From contig NZ_AUND01000012.1 of NCBI RefSeq assembly GCF_000714535.1, positions 62,001 to 126,000 on the forward strand: DNA of 64,000 nucleotides, read 5' to 3'. The notes under the pieces are model-generated. The model was given only the letters and a program-made list of their open reading frames with translations, did not search any database and was not told the DNA's origin. How positions within the stretch are numbered: position 1 is the stretch's first letter; every line of letters begins with the position of its first letter. Both the position numbers and the translations under genes were made by a program. The stretch is from Thioclava pacifica DSM 10166 (GTDB lineage Bacteria > Pseudomonadota > Alphaproteobacteria > Rhodobacterales > Rhodobacteraceae). Of the stretch, positions 37,278-45,633 are shown in pieces.

Positions 37278-37983
37278 CGTTGTCCTCCAGATCGGCCTCG
37301 CCGACTTCTCGGCTCAGATCGCGCACTGCCTGCGCAGCATCTTCCTGCCGCAGCCCCGCCCGCGCGGCAAGGCGCAGAGCATGCGACGGATCGTCCGCGA
37401 CGGCGGGCATCACCGGGTCATAAGCCGCCGCGATTACCGCCGCGATCTCGGGACGCAACACCGTGACGCCGCGCGCCACGGCAAGCGGAGACTGCTCGGT
37501 GAAGGCCGTGTCAGACCACAGAAGGATCATCTGCACCGCCTGGCTGAGCGCAATCACCTCGGCTGGGACTTCGTCCAGCGCCGCATCCATGCGCACGAAG
37601 GTGAAACAAGCGCGGATCGCGCCGTCCTTGTCGAACCGGAATACCCGGTACTGGCTCGCCCCCTGATCATCGAGCCGCGCCACCAGATCCTGCAACCCGT
37701 CGATCAGATGATCGAGATTGGGCACCTCAAGCAGTTCCTGCCAGTCACGGAAAAAGAAGATCATCAGGTTGGCGCCCAGCTCGGGATCGGTTTCGGCCAT
37801 CGTGTGACCGGCAAGCCCGACGACCGCTTCAACCGCACCCTTCACCGTCGCCAATGTCTGCGCTTCGACCCCGAAGACGACCGGCACCACGGGCCGCCCC
37901 CAGCGCGCGAAAAGATACTCACCCGAGGCGCGCCGGAACAGCGCCTCCACCATATCGGCCGTAATCTGCGCAGAATTATCCAT
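37267..37983 (-). CDS. Conserved-looking hypothetical protein upstream of ybgC
   Basis: I do not recognise a family. The 238-residue soluble protein starts MDNSAQITADM after a strong GAGGAGG site; the frame continues upstream to 38220 through a repeat element and is not used. Visible features are a hydrophobic, ordered core (VVPVVFGVEAQTLATVKGAVEAVVGLAG is one stretch), aromatic NLMIFFFRDWQELLEVPN near 82-99 and an acidic C-terminus (EVGEADLEDNDGA). No signal peptide or membrane helix is evident. It overlaps ybgC by 11 bases, so it probably heads the tol-pal transcription unit. Confidence 0.65.
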   Translation of the reverse strand: MDNSAQITADMVEALFRRASGEYLFARWGRPVVPVVFGVEAQTLATVKGAVEAVVGLAGHTMAETDPELGANLMIFFFRDWQELLEVPNLDHLIDGLQDLVARLDDQGASQYRVFRFDKDGAIRACFTFVRMDAALDEVPAEVIALSQAVQMILLWSDTAFTEQSPLAVARGVTVLRPEIAAVIAAAYDPVMPAVADDPSHALRLAARAGLRQEDAAQAVRDLSREVGEADLEDNDGA

Positions 37984-38035
37984 GCCGCCTCCTCGCTTAC
38001 GCCCCCAACCTATGAAATCGTGACGAGGGGCGAAA

Positions 38036-38163
38036 GGGGGCGCTGCCCCCTCGGGCTTCGCCCTCACCCCCGAGATACTTGGATCAAGAAGAAGCCGGCG
38101 CTTCCTTCTTCTTGATGAAAATATCTCGGGGGAGGCCGCATGGCGGCCGGGGGCAGAGCCCCC
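38036..38163. repeat. Composite palindromic repeat, copy 1 (complete, two-sided)
   Basis: From left to right: hairpin GGGGGC-gct-GCCCCC (38036-38050); small hairpin GGGC-ttc-GCCC; a 28-base arm at 38067-38094; a 10-base spacer; its inverted partner at 38105-38132 (25 of 28 match), containing AAATATCTCGGGGG; hairpin GGCCGC-atg-GCGGCC (38134-38148); hairpin GGGGGC-aga-GCCCCC (38149-38163). It lies between the hypothetical gene and rpmJ. Copies 2 and 3 are one-sided versions. No T-run follows, so terminator function is unlikely; a REP/BIME-type element fits best. Confidence 0.8.
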
Positions 38164-38197
38164 ACAGCCGGTCGCGTCGTCTAGACGAAAGATCAAA

Positions 38198-38236
38198 GAA
38201 AAAGGCCGTGCCGGGATCACCCAGGCACGGCCTTTT
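38198..38236 (-). terminator. Intrinsic terminator of rpmJ
   Basis: Read on the minus strand, a 13-base stem AAAAGGCCGTGCC / GGCACGGCCTTTT with an 11-base loop ends in a run of five T. It begins about 20 bases after the rpmJ stop. Confidence 0.9.
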
Positions 38237-38257
38237 CATTCGTTTCGGCTCTTCGCC

Positions 38258-38383
38258 TCAGCCCTGACGGGCTTTGAAGCGCTTCTGCGTCTTGTTGATC
38301 ACGTAGACGCGGCCCTTGCGGCGCACGACCTGGCAATCGCGATGACGCTGCTTGAGCGAGCGGAGCGAGTTGCGGACCTTCAT
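38258..38383 (-). CDS. rpmJ: Ribosomal protein bL36 (short, zinc-independent type)
   Basis: A 41-residue, strongly basic protein, [12 protein letters not shown] ... [19 protein letters not shown], matching the YkgO-like form of L36 common in alphaproteobacteria. Only one cysteine (RDCQVV) remains, so the classical zinc ribbon (C3H) is absent. An AGGAGA site precedes the ATG and a strong terminator follows. It is located just downstream of tRNA-Val on the same strand. Confidence 0.95.
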   Translation of the reverse strand: MKVRNSLRSLKQRHRDCQVVRRKGRVYVINKTQKRFKARQG

Positions 38384-38464
38384 CGGCCTTCTCCTGTATC
38401 GCGGCGCGCGGTGCGCCTTGAAAAACGAATGCCCCGGGCCTCTCAGCCGGGGGCGGCGAATAGA

Positions 38465-38539
38465 TGGTGGGCGGTACTGGGATCGAACCAGTGGCCACTA
38501 CGATGTCAACGTAGTGCTCTACCGCTGAGCTAACCGCCC
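38465..38539 (-). tRNA. tRNA-Val (anticodon GAC)
   Basis: A complete cloverleaf on the minus strand: acceptor GGGCGGT / ACCGCCC, T8-A9, D stem GCTC/GAGC, anticodon stem CTACG/CGTAG with loop TTGACAT (anticodon GAC, valine), T stem ACTGG/CCAGT with loop TTCGATC, discriminator A and an encoded CCA. No intron. Seventy-five bases including CCA. Confidence 0.97.
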
Positions 38540-38721
38540 ACGCCCGTTCGACCCCGGTGTATTGCCATTGATTCGCGCTTGCGGCATTGGCCGCGAAGGG
38601 AACCGAAAGGCGCGGTGTCGCGTCGGTCTGGGGGTCTATATAAAGAGTCGAAACGGCTTTCAAGAGGGTTTTGGCGCGAAAGCGTTCCGGTGTAGGATAT
38701 TGGCCGAACACAAGAGGTTCC

Positions 38722-39588
38722 ATGAGCGACAACCCTGCCCTCCCGCCGCCGTTTCGGCTGATCCGTCCCGCGGCGCTGCGCACGGCTGCGATTTTCGCCT
38801 CACCGCATTCGGGGGCGCACTACCCGCAAAGCCTGCGCGATCGCACGGTTCTGGACATGGTGCGGCTGCGCTCTTCCGAGGATGCTTTCGTCGATCAGTT
38901 GCTCGCGCCGGTACCCCGGCTCGGGGCACCTTTGCTTGCTGCGGAATACCCGCGCGCCTGGGTTGATCTCAACAGAGGGCCCGAAGAGCTTGATTCGGCG
39001 CTGATCGCCGGGCTCGAACGTTCGAACCCGAGCCCGCGGGTCGCCGCCGGGCTTGGGGTCATCCCACGGGTCGTTTCGGGCGCGCGCGCGATCTATCGCG
39101 GCAAGATCCCGAAGATCGAGGCCGAGGCACGGCTCAACCATGTCTGGCACCCCTATCACGACCAGCTCACCGCATTGATGGTCGAGGCGCATGGCAAGTT
39201 CGGTCACGCGATTCTGCTCGATATCCACTCGATGCCCTCGGAGGCGCTCGATTCGCTTGGCCATCGGCGACCGCAGATCGTGCTCGGGGATCGTTACGGC
39301 GCGAGCGCGGATCGCGCACTGATGCGCGAGATCGAGCTCGCTTTCAGCGCCGAGGGACTCTCCGTGTCCCGCAACAGCCCCTTTGCCGGCGCCTATATTG
39401 CGCAACGCTACGGCCGACCGCGCGAGGGGTACCACGTGGTCCAGGTCGAGATCGACCGTGCGCTCTACATGGATCAGGAGGCGATCACACCGAGTCGGGA
39501 GTTCAAGGCCTTTGCCGCGGTGATGGAACGGGTGATCGCGAAGATCGTCACGCTCGGGGCGCAGCCACTGCGCCATGCTGCCGAGTAA
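38722..39588 (+). CDS. N-formylglutamate amidohydrolase family protein
   Basis: A zinc-dependent FGase/HutG-type hydrolase. FASPHSGAHYPQSLR (HSG motif near 33-40), the DxF segment SSEDAFVDQLL, EYPRAWVDLNRGPEEL near 80 and LLDIHSMPS near 172 are the family's metal and substrate regions. YHVVQVEIDRALYMD near 240 is also typical. Length 288. Histidine degradation releases formylglutamate in some bacteria, but no hut genes are nearby, so the true substrate is uncertain. The ATG follows AAGAGG. It converges on dinB with adjacent stop codons. Confidence 0.85.
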   Translation: MSDNPALPPPFRLIRPAALRTAAIFASPHSGAHYPQSLRDRTVLDMVRLRSSEDAFVDQLLAPVPRLGAPLLAAEYPRAWVDLNRGPEELDSALIAGLERSNPSPRVAAGLGVIPRVVSGARAIYRGKIPKIEAEARLNHVWHPYHDQLTALMVEAHGKFGHAILLDIHSMPSEALDSLGHRRPQIVLGDRYGASADRALMREIELAFSAEGLSVSRNSPFAGAYIAQRYGRPREGYHVVQVEIDRALYMDQEAITPSREFKAFAAVMERVIAKIVTLGAQPLRHAAE

Positions 39589-40851
39589 TCAATCGCCATC
39601 CCAACCGCGCCCATGCCGGATCGCATCGGCCCCGAATTTCGCCCGGATCGCATCTTTCGCCCGTTCCGCGCCCGCGCGCTTGCCCGCGTTCGGATCGAGC
39701 AGATCGCCCGCTGGATCGCGGCCGTCTGCTGCGCCCAGATCCGAAAAACCGATCCCGATCAGACGGTAAGCCGTATTCGGTGGGAGTTTGTCAAACAGCG
39801 CCTCCCCCGCCCGGTAGAGCGTATCGGCCAGCTGGCTCGGCTCCTCCAGCCGGGTCTGCCGCGTCACGGTCGAGAAATCGGCCCGCTTCAGCTTCAATGT
39901 AACCGTGCGCCCCGCCAGATCGCGTGCCTTCATCCGCGACGAGACCTTCTCGGCCATGTGCCAGAGCTTGCCCATCAGGGTTTCGCGATCCGATATGTCC
40001 TCGTTGAAGGTTGTCTCGTTCGAGACCGATTTGATCGCAGTGTCGGGCGAGACGCGGCGCGCATCCTGCCCGTTCGCCAGTTCGAAAAGTCGCCGCCCCG
40101 AGGCTCCGAAGCGATCCTCCATCCGGGCGAGCCCTGCACGGCGGATATCGGCCAGCGTGCGGATCCCGGCTCGCCCCAGCGCGGCCCGCGTTGCCGCCCC
40201 CACACCCCAGAGGATCGAGACCGGTTTGTCGCGTAAAAACGCCACCGTATCTTCGCGCCCGATCACCGAGAACCCGCGCGGTTTGTCGAGATCCGAGGCG
40301 ATCTTGGCCAGGAACTTGTTATGCGACAGCCCCACGGAAGCCGTCACCCCGATCTGCGTCTCGATTTCGCGCGCGAGCCGCGCCATCAAAACGGCAGGCG
40401 GCGCATGATGCAGCCGCTCGGTCCCGCCAAGATCGAGAAACGCCTCATCGAGCGAGAGCGGCTCGATCAGCGGCGTCAGCGCCGCCATCTTCTCGCGGAT
40501 CTCGCGCGAGACGGCGGCGTAATGCTCCATCCTTGGTTTGATGACCACCGCCTCGGGGCAGAGCTTGCGCGCCTGAAACATCGGCATGGCCGAGCGCACC
40601 CCCGAGATCCGGGCGATATAGCAGCAGGTGGTGACCACCCCGCGCGTGCCGCCGCCTACGATAACCGCTTGCGAGGACAGCTCGGGATTGTCGCGCTTCT
40701 CGACAGAGGCATAGAAACTGTCGCAGTCGATATGCGCGATCGGTAGATCGAACAGTTCGGGATGCGCGATTACCCGCGATTTGCCGCAAGCGGGGCAGCG
40801 CTTCGGCACATCGTCAAAGGTGCTCAGGCAATCACGGCAAAGGGCGGGCAT
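39589..40851 (-). CDS. dinB: DNA polymerase IV (DinB) with N-terminal zinc-ribbon-like extension
   Basis: A Y-family translesion polymerase. The catalytic palm motifs HIDCDSFYASVE near 40-51 and SLDEAFLDL near 132 are intact, as is the helix-hairpin-helix thumb (VSILWGVGAATRAALGRAGI) and the little-finger domain. An extra 35 residues at the N-terminus hold two CxxC pairs (CRDC at 5-8, CPAC at 19-22), which suggests a small metal-binding ribbon. Length 420. A long C-terminal linker (DLLDPNAGKRAGAERAKDA) follows the little finger. No LexA box was recognised upstream. Confidence 0.93.
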   Translation of the reverse strand: MPALCRDCLSTFDDVPKRCPACGKSRVIAHPELFDLPIAHIDCDSFYASVEKRDNPELSSQAVIVGGGTRGVVTTCCYIARISGVRSAMPMFQARKLCPEAVVIKPRMEHYAAVSREIREKMAALTPLIEPLSLDEAFLDLGGTERLHHAPPAVLMARLAREIETQIGVTASVGLSHNKFLAKIASDLDKPRGFSVIGREDTVAFLRDKPVSILWGVGAATRAALGRAGIRTLADIRRAGLARMEDRFGASGRRLFELANGQDARRVSPDTAIKSVSNETTFNEDISDRETLMGKLWHMAEKVSSRMKARDLAGRTVTLKLKRADFSTVTRQTRLEEPSQLADTLYRAGEALFDKLPPNTAYRLIGIGFSDLGAADGRDPAGDLLDPNAGKRAGAERAKDAIRAKFGADAIRHGRGWDGD

Positions 40852-40888
40852 GGGCTTCCATCCGAAGTCTCTGCCCTTGATATCCCCT

Positions 40889-40950
40889 CTTCTTCTTGAC
40901 GGAAATATCTCGGGGGTGAATTGGCGCAGCCAAGAGGGGGCGGCGCCCCC
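40889..40950. repeat. Composite palindromic repeat, copy 2 (one-sided)
   Basis: A 28-base core (40889-40916) identical to the right arm of copy 1 at 26 of 28 positions, including AAATATCTCGGGGG. Hairpin TTGGC-gca-GCCAA (40921-40933) follows, then GGGGGC-ggc-GCCCCC (40936-40950). The middle hairpin differs in sequence from that of copy 1 yet keeps full pairing. It lies between dinB and clpB. Confidence 0.8.
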
Positions 40951-40964
40951 TTGCCCCTGAAATG

Positions 40965-40992
40965 AAAAAGGGGCGGATCGCTCCGCCCCTTT
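40965..40992 (-). terminator. Intrinsic terminator of clpB
   Basis: On the minus strand, an 11-base stem AAAGGGGCGGA / TCCGCCCCTTT with a 4-base loop ends in TTTTT. It begins about 20 bases after the clpB stop. Confidence 0.88.
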
Positions 40993-41012
40993 CGATCGGT
41001 TTGAACCTGGCC

Positions 41013-43634
41013 TTAGTGCAGCGGCACGCCATCAGCGGGTTGCGTCCCGCCCAGAGGCGCGCTGTGACCACCCACGATCAGCCCATCCGGACCCGCGGTG
41101 ACCGCAACCGTCGCGCCATCCATCACCTCGCCGCCAAGGATCGCCTCGGCGAGCGGGTCTTGCAGCGCGCGCTGGATCACCCGCTTCAGCGGGCGCGCGC
41201 CATAGACCGGGTCGTAGCCCGCATCGGCGAGCCATTTCCGGGCCGCGTCGTCGAGCTCCAGCGTGATCTTGCGCTGTGCCAGACGGTTCTCCAGCCGCTT
41301 GAGCTGGATTTCCACGATCCCGTCCATGTTGTCACGGTTCAGGCGATCGAAGATCACCATCTCGTCGAGGCGGTTCAGGAATTCGGGACGGAAATGGGCC
41401 CGCACCGCATCCATCACCTGTGCCTTGGCCGCGGCGGCATCCGTGCCTTCGGGCAGCTGGCTGAGCGCCTGAGACCCGAGGTTCGAGGTCAGCACGATCA
41501 GCGTTTGCTTGAAATCGACCGTGCGGCCCTGACCATCGGTCAGCACACCATCGTCAAGCACCTGCAGCAGAACGTTGAACACGTCCGGATGCGCCTTCTC
41601 GACCTCGTCGAACAGCACGACCTGATAGGGACGCCGCCGGACCGCTTCGGTCAGAACGCCACCCTCGTCATAGCCGACATAGCCGGGCGGGGCGCCGATC
41701 AGCCGCGCCACGGAGTGTTTCTCCATGAACTCGGACATGTCGATCCGCACCATCGCCTGATCGTCGTCGAAGAGGTAATTCGCGACAGCCTTGGTCAGTT
41801 CGGTCTTGCCGACGCCAGTCGGGCCAAGAAAGAGGAACGAGCCCAGCGGGCGGTTCTCGTCGTTAAGCCCAGCCCGCGCCCGGCGCACGGCGTTCGACAC
41901 GGCGGTGATCGCCGCATCCTGACCGATGACGCGCTTGTGCAGCTCGTCTTCCATCTTCAGCAGCTTCTCGCGCTCGCCTTCGAGCATCTTCGAGGTCGGA
42001 ATGCCGGTCCAGCGTTCGACCACTTCGGCGATCTGCTCGGGGCGCACCGATTCCTCGACCATCAGCTCTTCGCCCTCGGCCTCATCGGCTGCGGCAAGCT
42101 GCTTCTCGAGGCTCGGGATGATGCCGTAGGACAGCTCCCCCGCGCGGGCGAGATTGCCCTCGCGCTTCGCCTGATCCAGTTCGGCCCGCGCCTTGTCGAG
42201 CTGCTCTTTCAGGTTGCGGCCCGATTCCAGCTTGTCACGCTCGGCCTGCCACTTGGCAGTCATCTCCGAGGCGCGGTCCTGCAGATCTGCCAGCTCCTTC
42301 TCGAGCTTCTCGAGGCGGTCCTTCGAGGCGGTATCGTCCTCTTTCTTCAGGGCTTCGGCCTCGATCTGCATCTGCAGGATCTGACGGTCGAGCGCGTCAA
42401 GTTCCTCGGGCTTGCTGTCCACTTCCATGCGCAGACGCGAGGCGGCCTCGTCCACGAGGTCGATCGCCTTGTCGGGCAGGAAACGGTCGGTGATGTAGCG
42501 ATGCGAGAGCGTCGCGGCCGCCACCAGCGCCGAGTCCGAAATTTTCACCCCATGGTGGAGCTCATATTTCTCCTTGATGCCGCGCAGGATCGAGATCGTG
42601 TCCTCAACCGTCGGCTCTTCCACCATCACGGGCTGGAAGCGCCGGGCGAGCGCCGCATCCTTCTCGACATATTTGCGGTACTCGTCGAGCGTCGTCGCGC
42701 CTACGCAGTGCAGCTCACCACGGGCCAGTGCCGGCTTGATCAGGTTCGCGGCATCCATCGCGCCGTCGGATTTCCCGGCACCCACGAGCGTATGCATCTC
42801 GTCGATGAACAGGATGATCTCGCCGGCTGCAGCCTCGATTTCCTTGAGGATCGCTTTCAGACGCTCTTCGAACTCACCGCGATATTTCGCACCGGCGATC
42901 AGCGCGCCCATGTCGAGCGCGAGAAGCTTCTTGTTCTTCAGGCTTTCGGGCACGTCGCCGTCGATGATCCGTAGCGCAAGGCCTTCCGCGATCGCGGTTT
43001 TACCCACGCCGGGCTCACCGATCAGAACCGGATTGTTCTTGGTCCGGCGGCTCAGCACCTGCATGGTGCGCCGAATCTCGTCATCACGGCCGATGATCGG
43101 GTCGATCTTGCCCTGCTCGGCGGCCTCGGTCAGATCCCGCGCGTATTTCTTGAGCGCGTCATAGCCCTCTTCGGCCGAGGCCGAATCCGCCGTGCGCCCC
43201 TTGCGCAGATCGTTGATCGCGGCGTTGAGTTTCTGTGCGGTCACGGCACCTGCATCGAGGCAATCCTTGGCCTTGGTGTTGACCATCGCCAACGCCATCA
43301 GCACGCGCTCGACCGGCACGAAGCTGTCGCCCGCTTTCTTCGCAAGCTTCTCGGCCTCGTCGAGAACCCGCACGAGGTTTTGTTCGACATAGACCTGACC
43401 GTCTCCGCCCGACACTTTCGGCAGTTTCGAGACCGCAAGGTCGACCGCCTCTTGAACGCGCGCAGGCTCGCCCCCCGATCGCTTGATCAGGTTGGCCGAG
43501 AGCCCTTGGTCGTCATCCATCAATGCCTTCAGAAGATGCTCGGGCACCACACGTTGATGACCCTCGCGCATCGCGATCGTCTGCGCGGCCTGAAGGAAAC
43601 CGCGAGACCGCTCCGTGAACTTCTCCATGTTCAT
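41013..43634 (-). CDS. clpB: Disaggregating chaperone ClpB
   Basis: A hexameric Hsp100 ATPase that resolves protein aggregates with DnaK. An N-terminal Clp domain (about 5-145) precedes NBD1 with Walker A GEPGVGKT near 205. The long coiled-coil M domain spans about 400-530 ([20 protein letters not shown]). NBD2 has Walker [11 protein letters not shown] near 605 and the sensor region around [20 protein letters not shown]. The ATG at 43634 lies 7 bases after AAGGAG; the earlier ATG at 43640 is too close to that site. 873 residues. A sigma-32-like promoter is visible upstream. Confidence 0.97.
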   Translation of the reverse strand: MNMEKFTERSRGFLQAAQTIAMREGHQRVVPEHLLKALMDDDQGLSANLIKRSGGEPARVQEAVDLAVSKLPKVSGGDGQVYVEQNLVRVLDEAEKLAKKAGDSFVPVERVLMALAMVNTKAKDCLDAGAVTAQKLNAAINDLRKGRTADSASAEEGYDALKKYARDLTEAAEQGKIDPIIGRDDEIRRTMQVLSRRTKNNPVLIGEPGVGKTAIAEGLALRIIDGDVPESLKNKKLLALDMGALIAGAKYRGEFEERLKAILKEIEAAAGEIILFIDEMHTLVGAGKSDGAMDAANLIKPALARGELHCVGATTLDEYRKYVEKDAALARRFQPVMVEEPTVEDTISILRGIKEKYELHHGVKISDSALVAAATLSHRYITDRFLPDKAIDLVDEAASRLRMEVDSKPEELDALDRQILQMQIEAEALKKEDDTASKDRLEKLEKELADLQDRASEMTAKWQAERDKLESGRNLKEQLDKARAELDQAKREGNLARAGELSYGIIPSLEKQLAAADEAEGEELMVEESVRPEQIAEVVERWTGIPTSKMLEGEREKLLKMEDELHKRVIGQDAAITAVSNAVRRARAGLNDENRPLGSFLFLGPTGVGKTELTKAVANYLFDDDQAMVRIDMSEFMEKHSVARLIGAPPGYVGYDEGGVLTEAVRRRPYQVVLFDEVEKAHPDVFNVLLQVLDDGVLTDGQGRTVDFKQTLIVLTSNLGSQALSQLPEGTDAAAAKAQVMDAVRAHFRPEFLNRLDEMVIFDRLNRDNMDGIVEIQLKRLENRLAQRKITLELDDAARKWLADAGYDPVYGARPLKRVIQRALQDPLAEAILGGEVMDGATVAVTAGPDGLIVGGHSAPLGGTQPADGVPLH

Positions 43635-43711
43635 CGGCATTCTCCTTTTCTAAAGCCCCCGGGATGTGTCTGGCCCTGAATAGGCGCCGTACTGTCCGGG
43701 TCTCGATAGGA

Positions 43712-43740
43712 AAATGGGCGTTGAATGCGGGGGCTTCAAG
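43712..43740 (-). promoter_or_regulatory. Sigma-32 (RpoH)-type heat-shock promoter of clpB
   Basis: On the minus strand, CTTGAA (43740-43735) is separated by 15 bases from GCCCATTTT. This closely fits the RpoH consensus CTTGAA-N(11-16)-CCCCATnT. It lies 78-106 bases before the clpB start, and clpB is a classical RpoH target. Confidence 0.75.
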
Positions 43741-43833
43741 GGTCCGATCCGGCCAATTCGCCGCATCAGGAAACCAAATCGCAAGAATTGGCGTTTACCC
43801 TGCGACAGTCCTGATGGAATGGAGGCTCCGCAG

Positions 43834-44043
43834 ATGCATCACGCCACCGCTACGCGTATTGCCCGCCTGATCTACAATGCCGCGCAACGCCGCTTCGAGG
43901 CGGTCGTGGAATTCTTCACGCCCGGCCTGGTCGAGCCGCTGCGCGTTCCCGTTCGCATCAATGCGGCACCCGGGATCAGCCATCGCCAGTTGACCCGCGC
44001 GCTCACGCGCGAAGCACAGCGGCGCGGGATCGGCGGTCTCTGA
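43834..44043 (+). CDS. Small basic hypothetical protein
   Basis: I do not recognise a family. The 69-residue product (MHHATATRIARLIYNAAQRR ... ALTREAQRRGIGGL) is rich in Arg and Ala and has no membrane segment. A GGAGG lies 9 bases before the chosen ATG; the frame continues upstream to 43714 over the clpB promoter region and is not favoured. The sequence VEFFTPGLVEPLRVPVRINA looks like an ordered beta segment, so it is probably a real gene. It lies between divergent clpB and the downstream pyrF. Confidence 0.6.
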   Translation: MHHATATRIARLIYNAAQRRFEAVVEFFTPGLVEPLRVPVRINAAPGISHRQLTRALTREAQRRGIGGL

Positions 44044-44113
44044 TCGGCAGCCGCCCGCTTGACGTCGCGGCCATTGACCCGCATCAGGGGGCGACCCGCA
44101 AAGGAGCCTCCCG

Positions 44114-44824
44114 ATGACCGACCTGACCCTGCCCGCAGATGACCGCCTGATCGTCGCTCTCGACGTGCCCAACGCTTATGAAGGACTGATGCTCGCCAAC
44201 CAGCTTGGCGACGCGGTGTCGTTCTACAAGATCGGCCTGGGGATGCTGACCGGCGGCGGACTGGCACTCGCGACCGAACTCAAGCAGGATCAGGGCAAAC
44301 GCATCTTCCTTGACATGAAGCTCTTCGATATCGGCGCGACGGTTGAAAATGCCGTGCGCGGACTGGCGCAGTTCGATCTCGATTTTCTGACCGTGCACGG
44401 CGACCCCTATGTGGTGAAGGCCGCGAAACAGGGCGCTGCGGGCAAGGATCTGAAAATTCTCGCCGTGACGATCCTGACCTCGCTCGATCGCGAGGATCTC
44501 AACGGCGCGCTGATCAAGGAAGGTGAAATCCGCGATCTGGTGGCCGAACGCGCGGGCCGCGCCTTCGAGGCCGGGGCCGACGGGGTCATCGCCTCGCCGC
44601 AGGAAGCGGCGATGATCCGCGCGCTGCCCGAGGCGAAAGGAAAGCTGATCGTGACGCCGGGTGTGCGTCCTGCCGGGGCCGATCTGGGCGATCAGAAGCG
44701 CATCGCCACGCCCGCCGCCGCCGTCGAGGCCGGTGTCGATCATATCGTCGTCGGCCGCCCGATCCATCGCGCCAGCGATCCGCGCGCCGCGGCCGAGGCG
44801 ATCGTGGCCGAATTGCGCAGCTAA
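44114..44824 (+). CDS. pyrF: Orotidine 5-phosphate decarboxylase
   Basis: The last step of UMP synthesis. The TIM-barrel enzyme shows VALDVPN near 15-21, the catalytic DxKxxD array in FLDMKLFDIGATV (D67, K69, D72), TVHGDPYVVKAA, and the phosphate-binding TPGVRP and VVGRPIHRASDP near the end. Length 236 is standard. An AAAGGAG site precedes the ATG. Its stop is one base from the convergent small membrane protein gene. Confidence 0.96.
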   Translation: MTDLTLPADDRLIVALDVPNAYEGLMLANQLGDAVSFYKIGLGMLTGGGLALATELKQDQGKRIFLDMKLFDIGATVENAVRGLAQFDLDFLTVHGDPYVVKAAKQGAAGKDLKILAVTILTSLDREDLNGALIKEGEIRDLVAERAGRAFEAGADGVIASPQEAAMIRALPEAKGKLIVTPGVRPAGADLGDQKRIATPAAAVEAGVDHIVVGRPIHRASDPRAAAEAIVAELRS

Positions 44825-44825
44825 G

Positions 44826-45062
44826 TCACTGCCCCGCGCCCCCGGTCGCGGGGCCGCTTGTATGTGGTGCGGGCGAGACATCGACCGTCGCCTCCGAGTC
44901 GCTGATGGGGCTGAGCCGCGGCGGATCCGTCGCCGCCTGCGAGCCTCCGTCGAACGGCGTATCGGCCACCAGCCAGACCACCACGCCCAGCGCCAAGGCA
45001 AGCGCCGCGAGGGTGAATAACAGCCCACCTAGGCTGGGTTGCCGGGAAGGGTCGCGTGCCAT
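44826..45062 (-). CDS. Small one-helix membrane protein (paralogue A)
   Basis: A 78-residue protein with a short polar N-terminus, one helix (GGLLFTLAALALALGVVVWLV) and a Ser/Thr/Pro/Asp-rich tail. It aligns with the two upstream small proteins through the pattern G-G/R-x-x-F-x-L-A/G-A ... G-x-x-x-W-x-V. An AGGAG site precedes the ATG. The family is not known to me; the tail probably faces the periplasm. A GCCCCGCG ... CGCGGGGC hairpin lies within its 3-prime end. Confidence 0.7.
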   Translation of the reverse strand: MARDPSRQPSLGGLLFTLAALALALGVVVWLVADTPFDGGSQAATDPPRLSPISDSEATVDVSPAPHTSGPATGGAGQ

Positions 45063-45152
45063 GACTGCTCCTGTTATTGTTCTGGGAAGGCAACGTATTG
45101 CAGATAGCTACGTTCCTTCGGACCCGCGTCATCGGCGAGCCTTGGCGCATGA

Positions 45153-45182
45153 TAAAGCGGCGCCCCGCAGGACGCCGCTTCA
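45153..45182 (-). terminator. Probable terminator of small membrane protein B
   Basis: An 8-base perfect stem AAGCGGCG / CGCCGCTT with a 10-base loop; on the minus strand it ends in TTTATC. It lies about 30 bases after the stop of the 88-residue gene. Confidence 0.6.
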
Positions 45183-45212
45183 ATAGCCCGTGAGGCGGCC
45201 ATCTGTCGCCGT

Positions 45213-45479
45213 TCAGTTCGCCGTGTCGCCCGAGGCCGAGCCTTGCGCGCTCGCACCGCCATCACTGGTCGGTGCGCTGTCGGAAGCGGCGGGTGCCGTG
45301 GTTTGGGTCTCGATCGTGACCGACGTGGAATTGGCATCCCCGCTGGCAGTCCCGATTTCGCCGCCCGCCGGGGCGAGGACGAACCACAGAAGAATGCCCA
45401 ATGCGACGACGATCGCGCCGAGCACGAAATAAATCCCGCCGAGGCCGGATTTCTCACGATGATAGTCAGTATCAGCCAT
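45213..45479 (-). CDS. Small one-helix membrane protein (paralogue B)
   Basis: An 88-residue protein with a polar N-terminus (MADTDYHREKSG), one helix (GGIYFVLGAIVVALGILLWFV) and a Ser/Thr/Ala/Asp-rich tail of low complexity. It is clearly related to paralogue A in helix pattern and tail type. A GGGAGA site precedes the ATG, and terminators on either side suggest a separate transcript. Function unknown. Confidence 0.7.
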   Translation of the reverse strand: MADTDYHREKSGLGGIYFVLGAIVVALGILLWFVLAPAGGEIGTASGDANSTSVTIETQTTAPAASDSAPTSDGGASAQGSASGDTAN

Positions 45480-45565
45480 GGTGTTCTCCCATCACTCTTT
45501 TGCGTGTCTTCGGGAAATCAACGTGAGGCGCACCAAAGGGGTTCCGGACGCGCTTCCGGATCGGC

Positions 45566-45589
45566 AAAACGGCGCCCATCAGGGCGCCG
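45566..45589 (-). terminator. Intrinsic terminator of small membrane protein C
   Basis: An 8-base perfect stem CGGCGCCC / GGGCGCCG with loop ATCA (plus-strand reading). On the minus strand it is followed by TTTT. It lies about 45 bases after the stop of the 51-residue gene. Confidence 0.75.
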
Positions 45590-45633
45590 CTTTCCTTTTG
45601 CCCGCCCACCCGGAAATTGCCGGGTCGGGCCTG

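Noticed and set aside
38036-38163. GGGGGC hairpins as intrinsic terminators
   Set aside because: No T-run follows on either strand, and a separate classical terminator for rpmJ lies close by.
40962-42974. A 670-codon open frame antisense to clpB
   Set aside because: Shadow of clpB; no recognisable motif, and it begins inside the clpB terminator.
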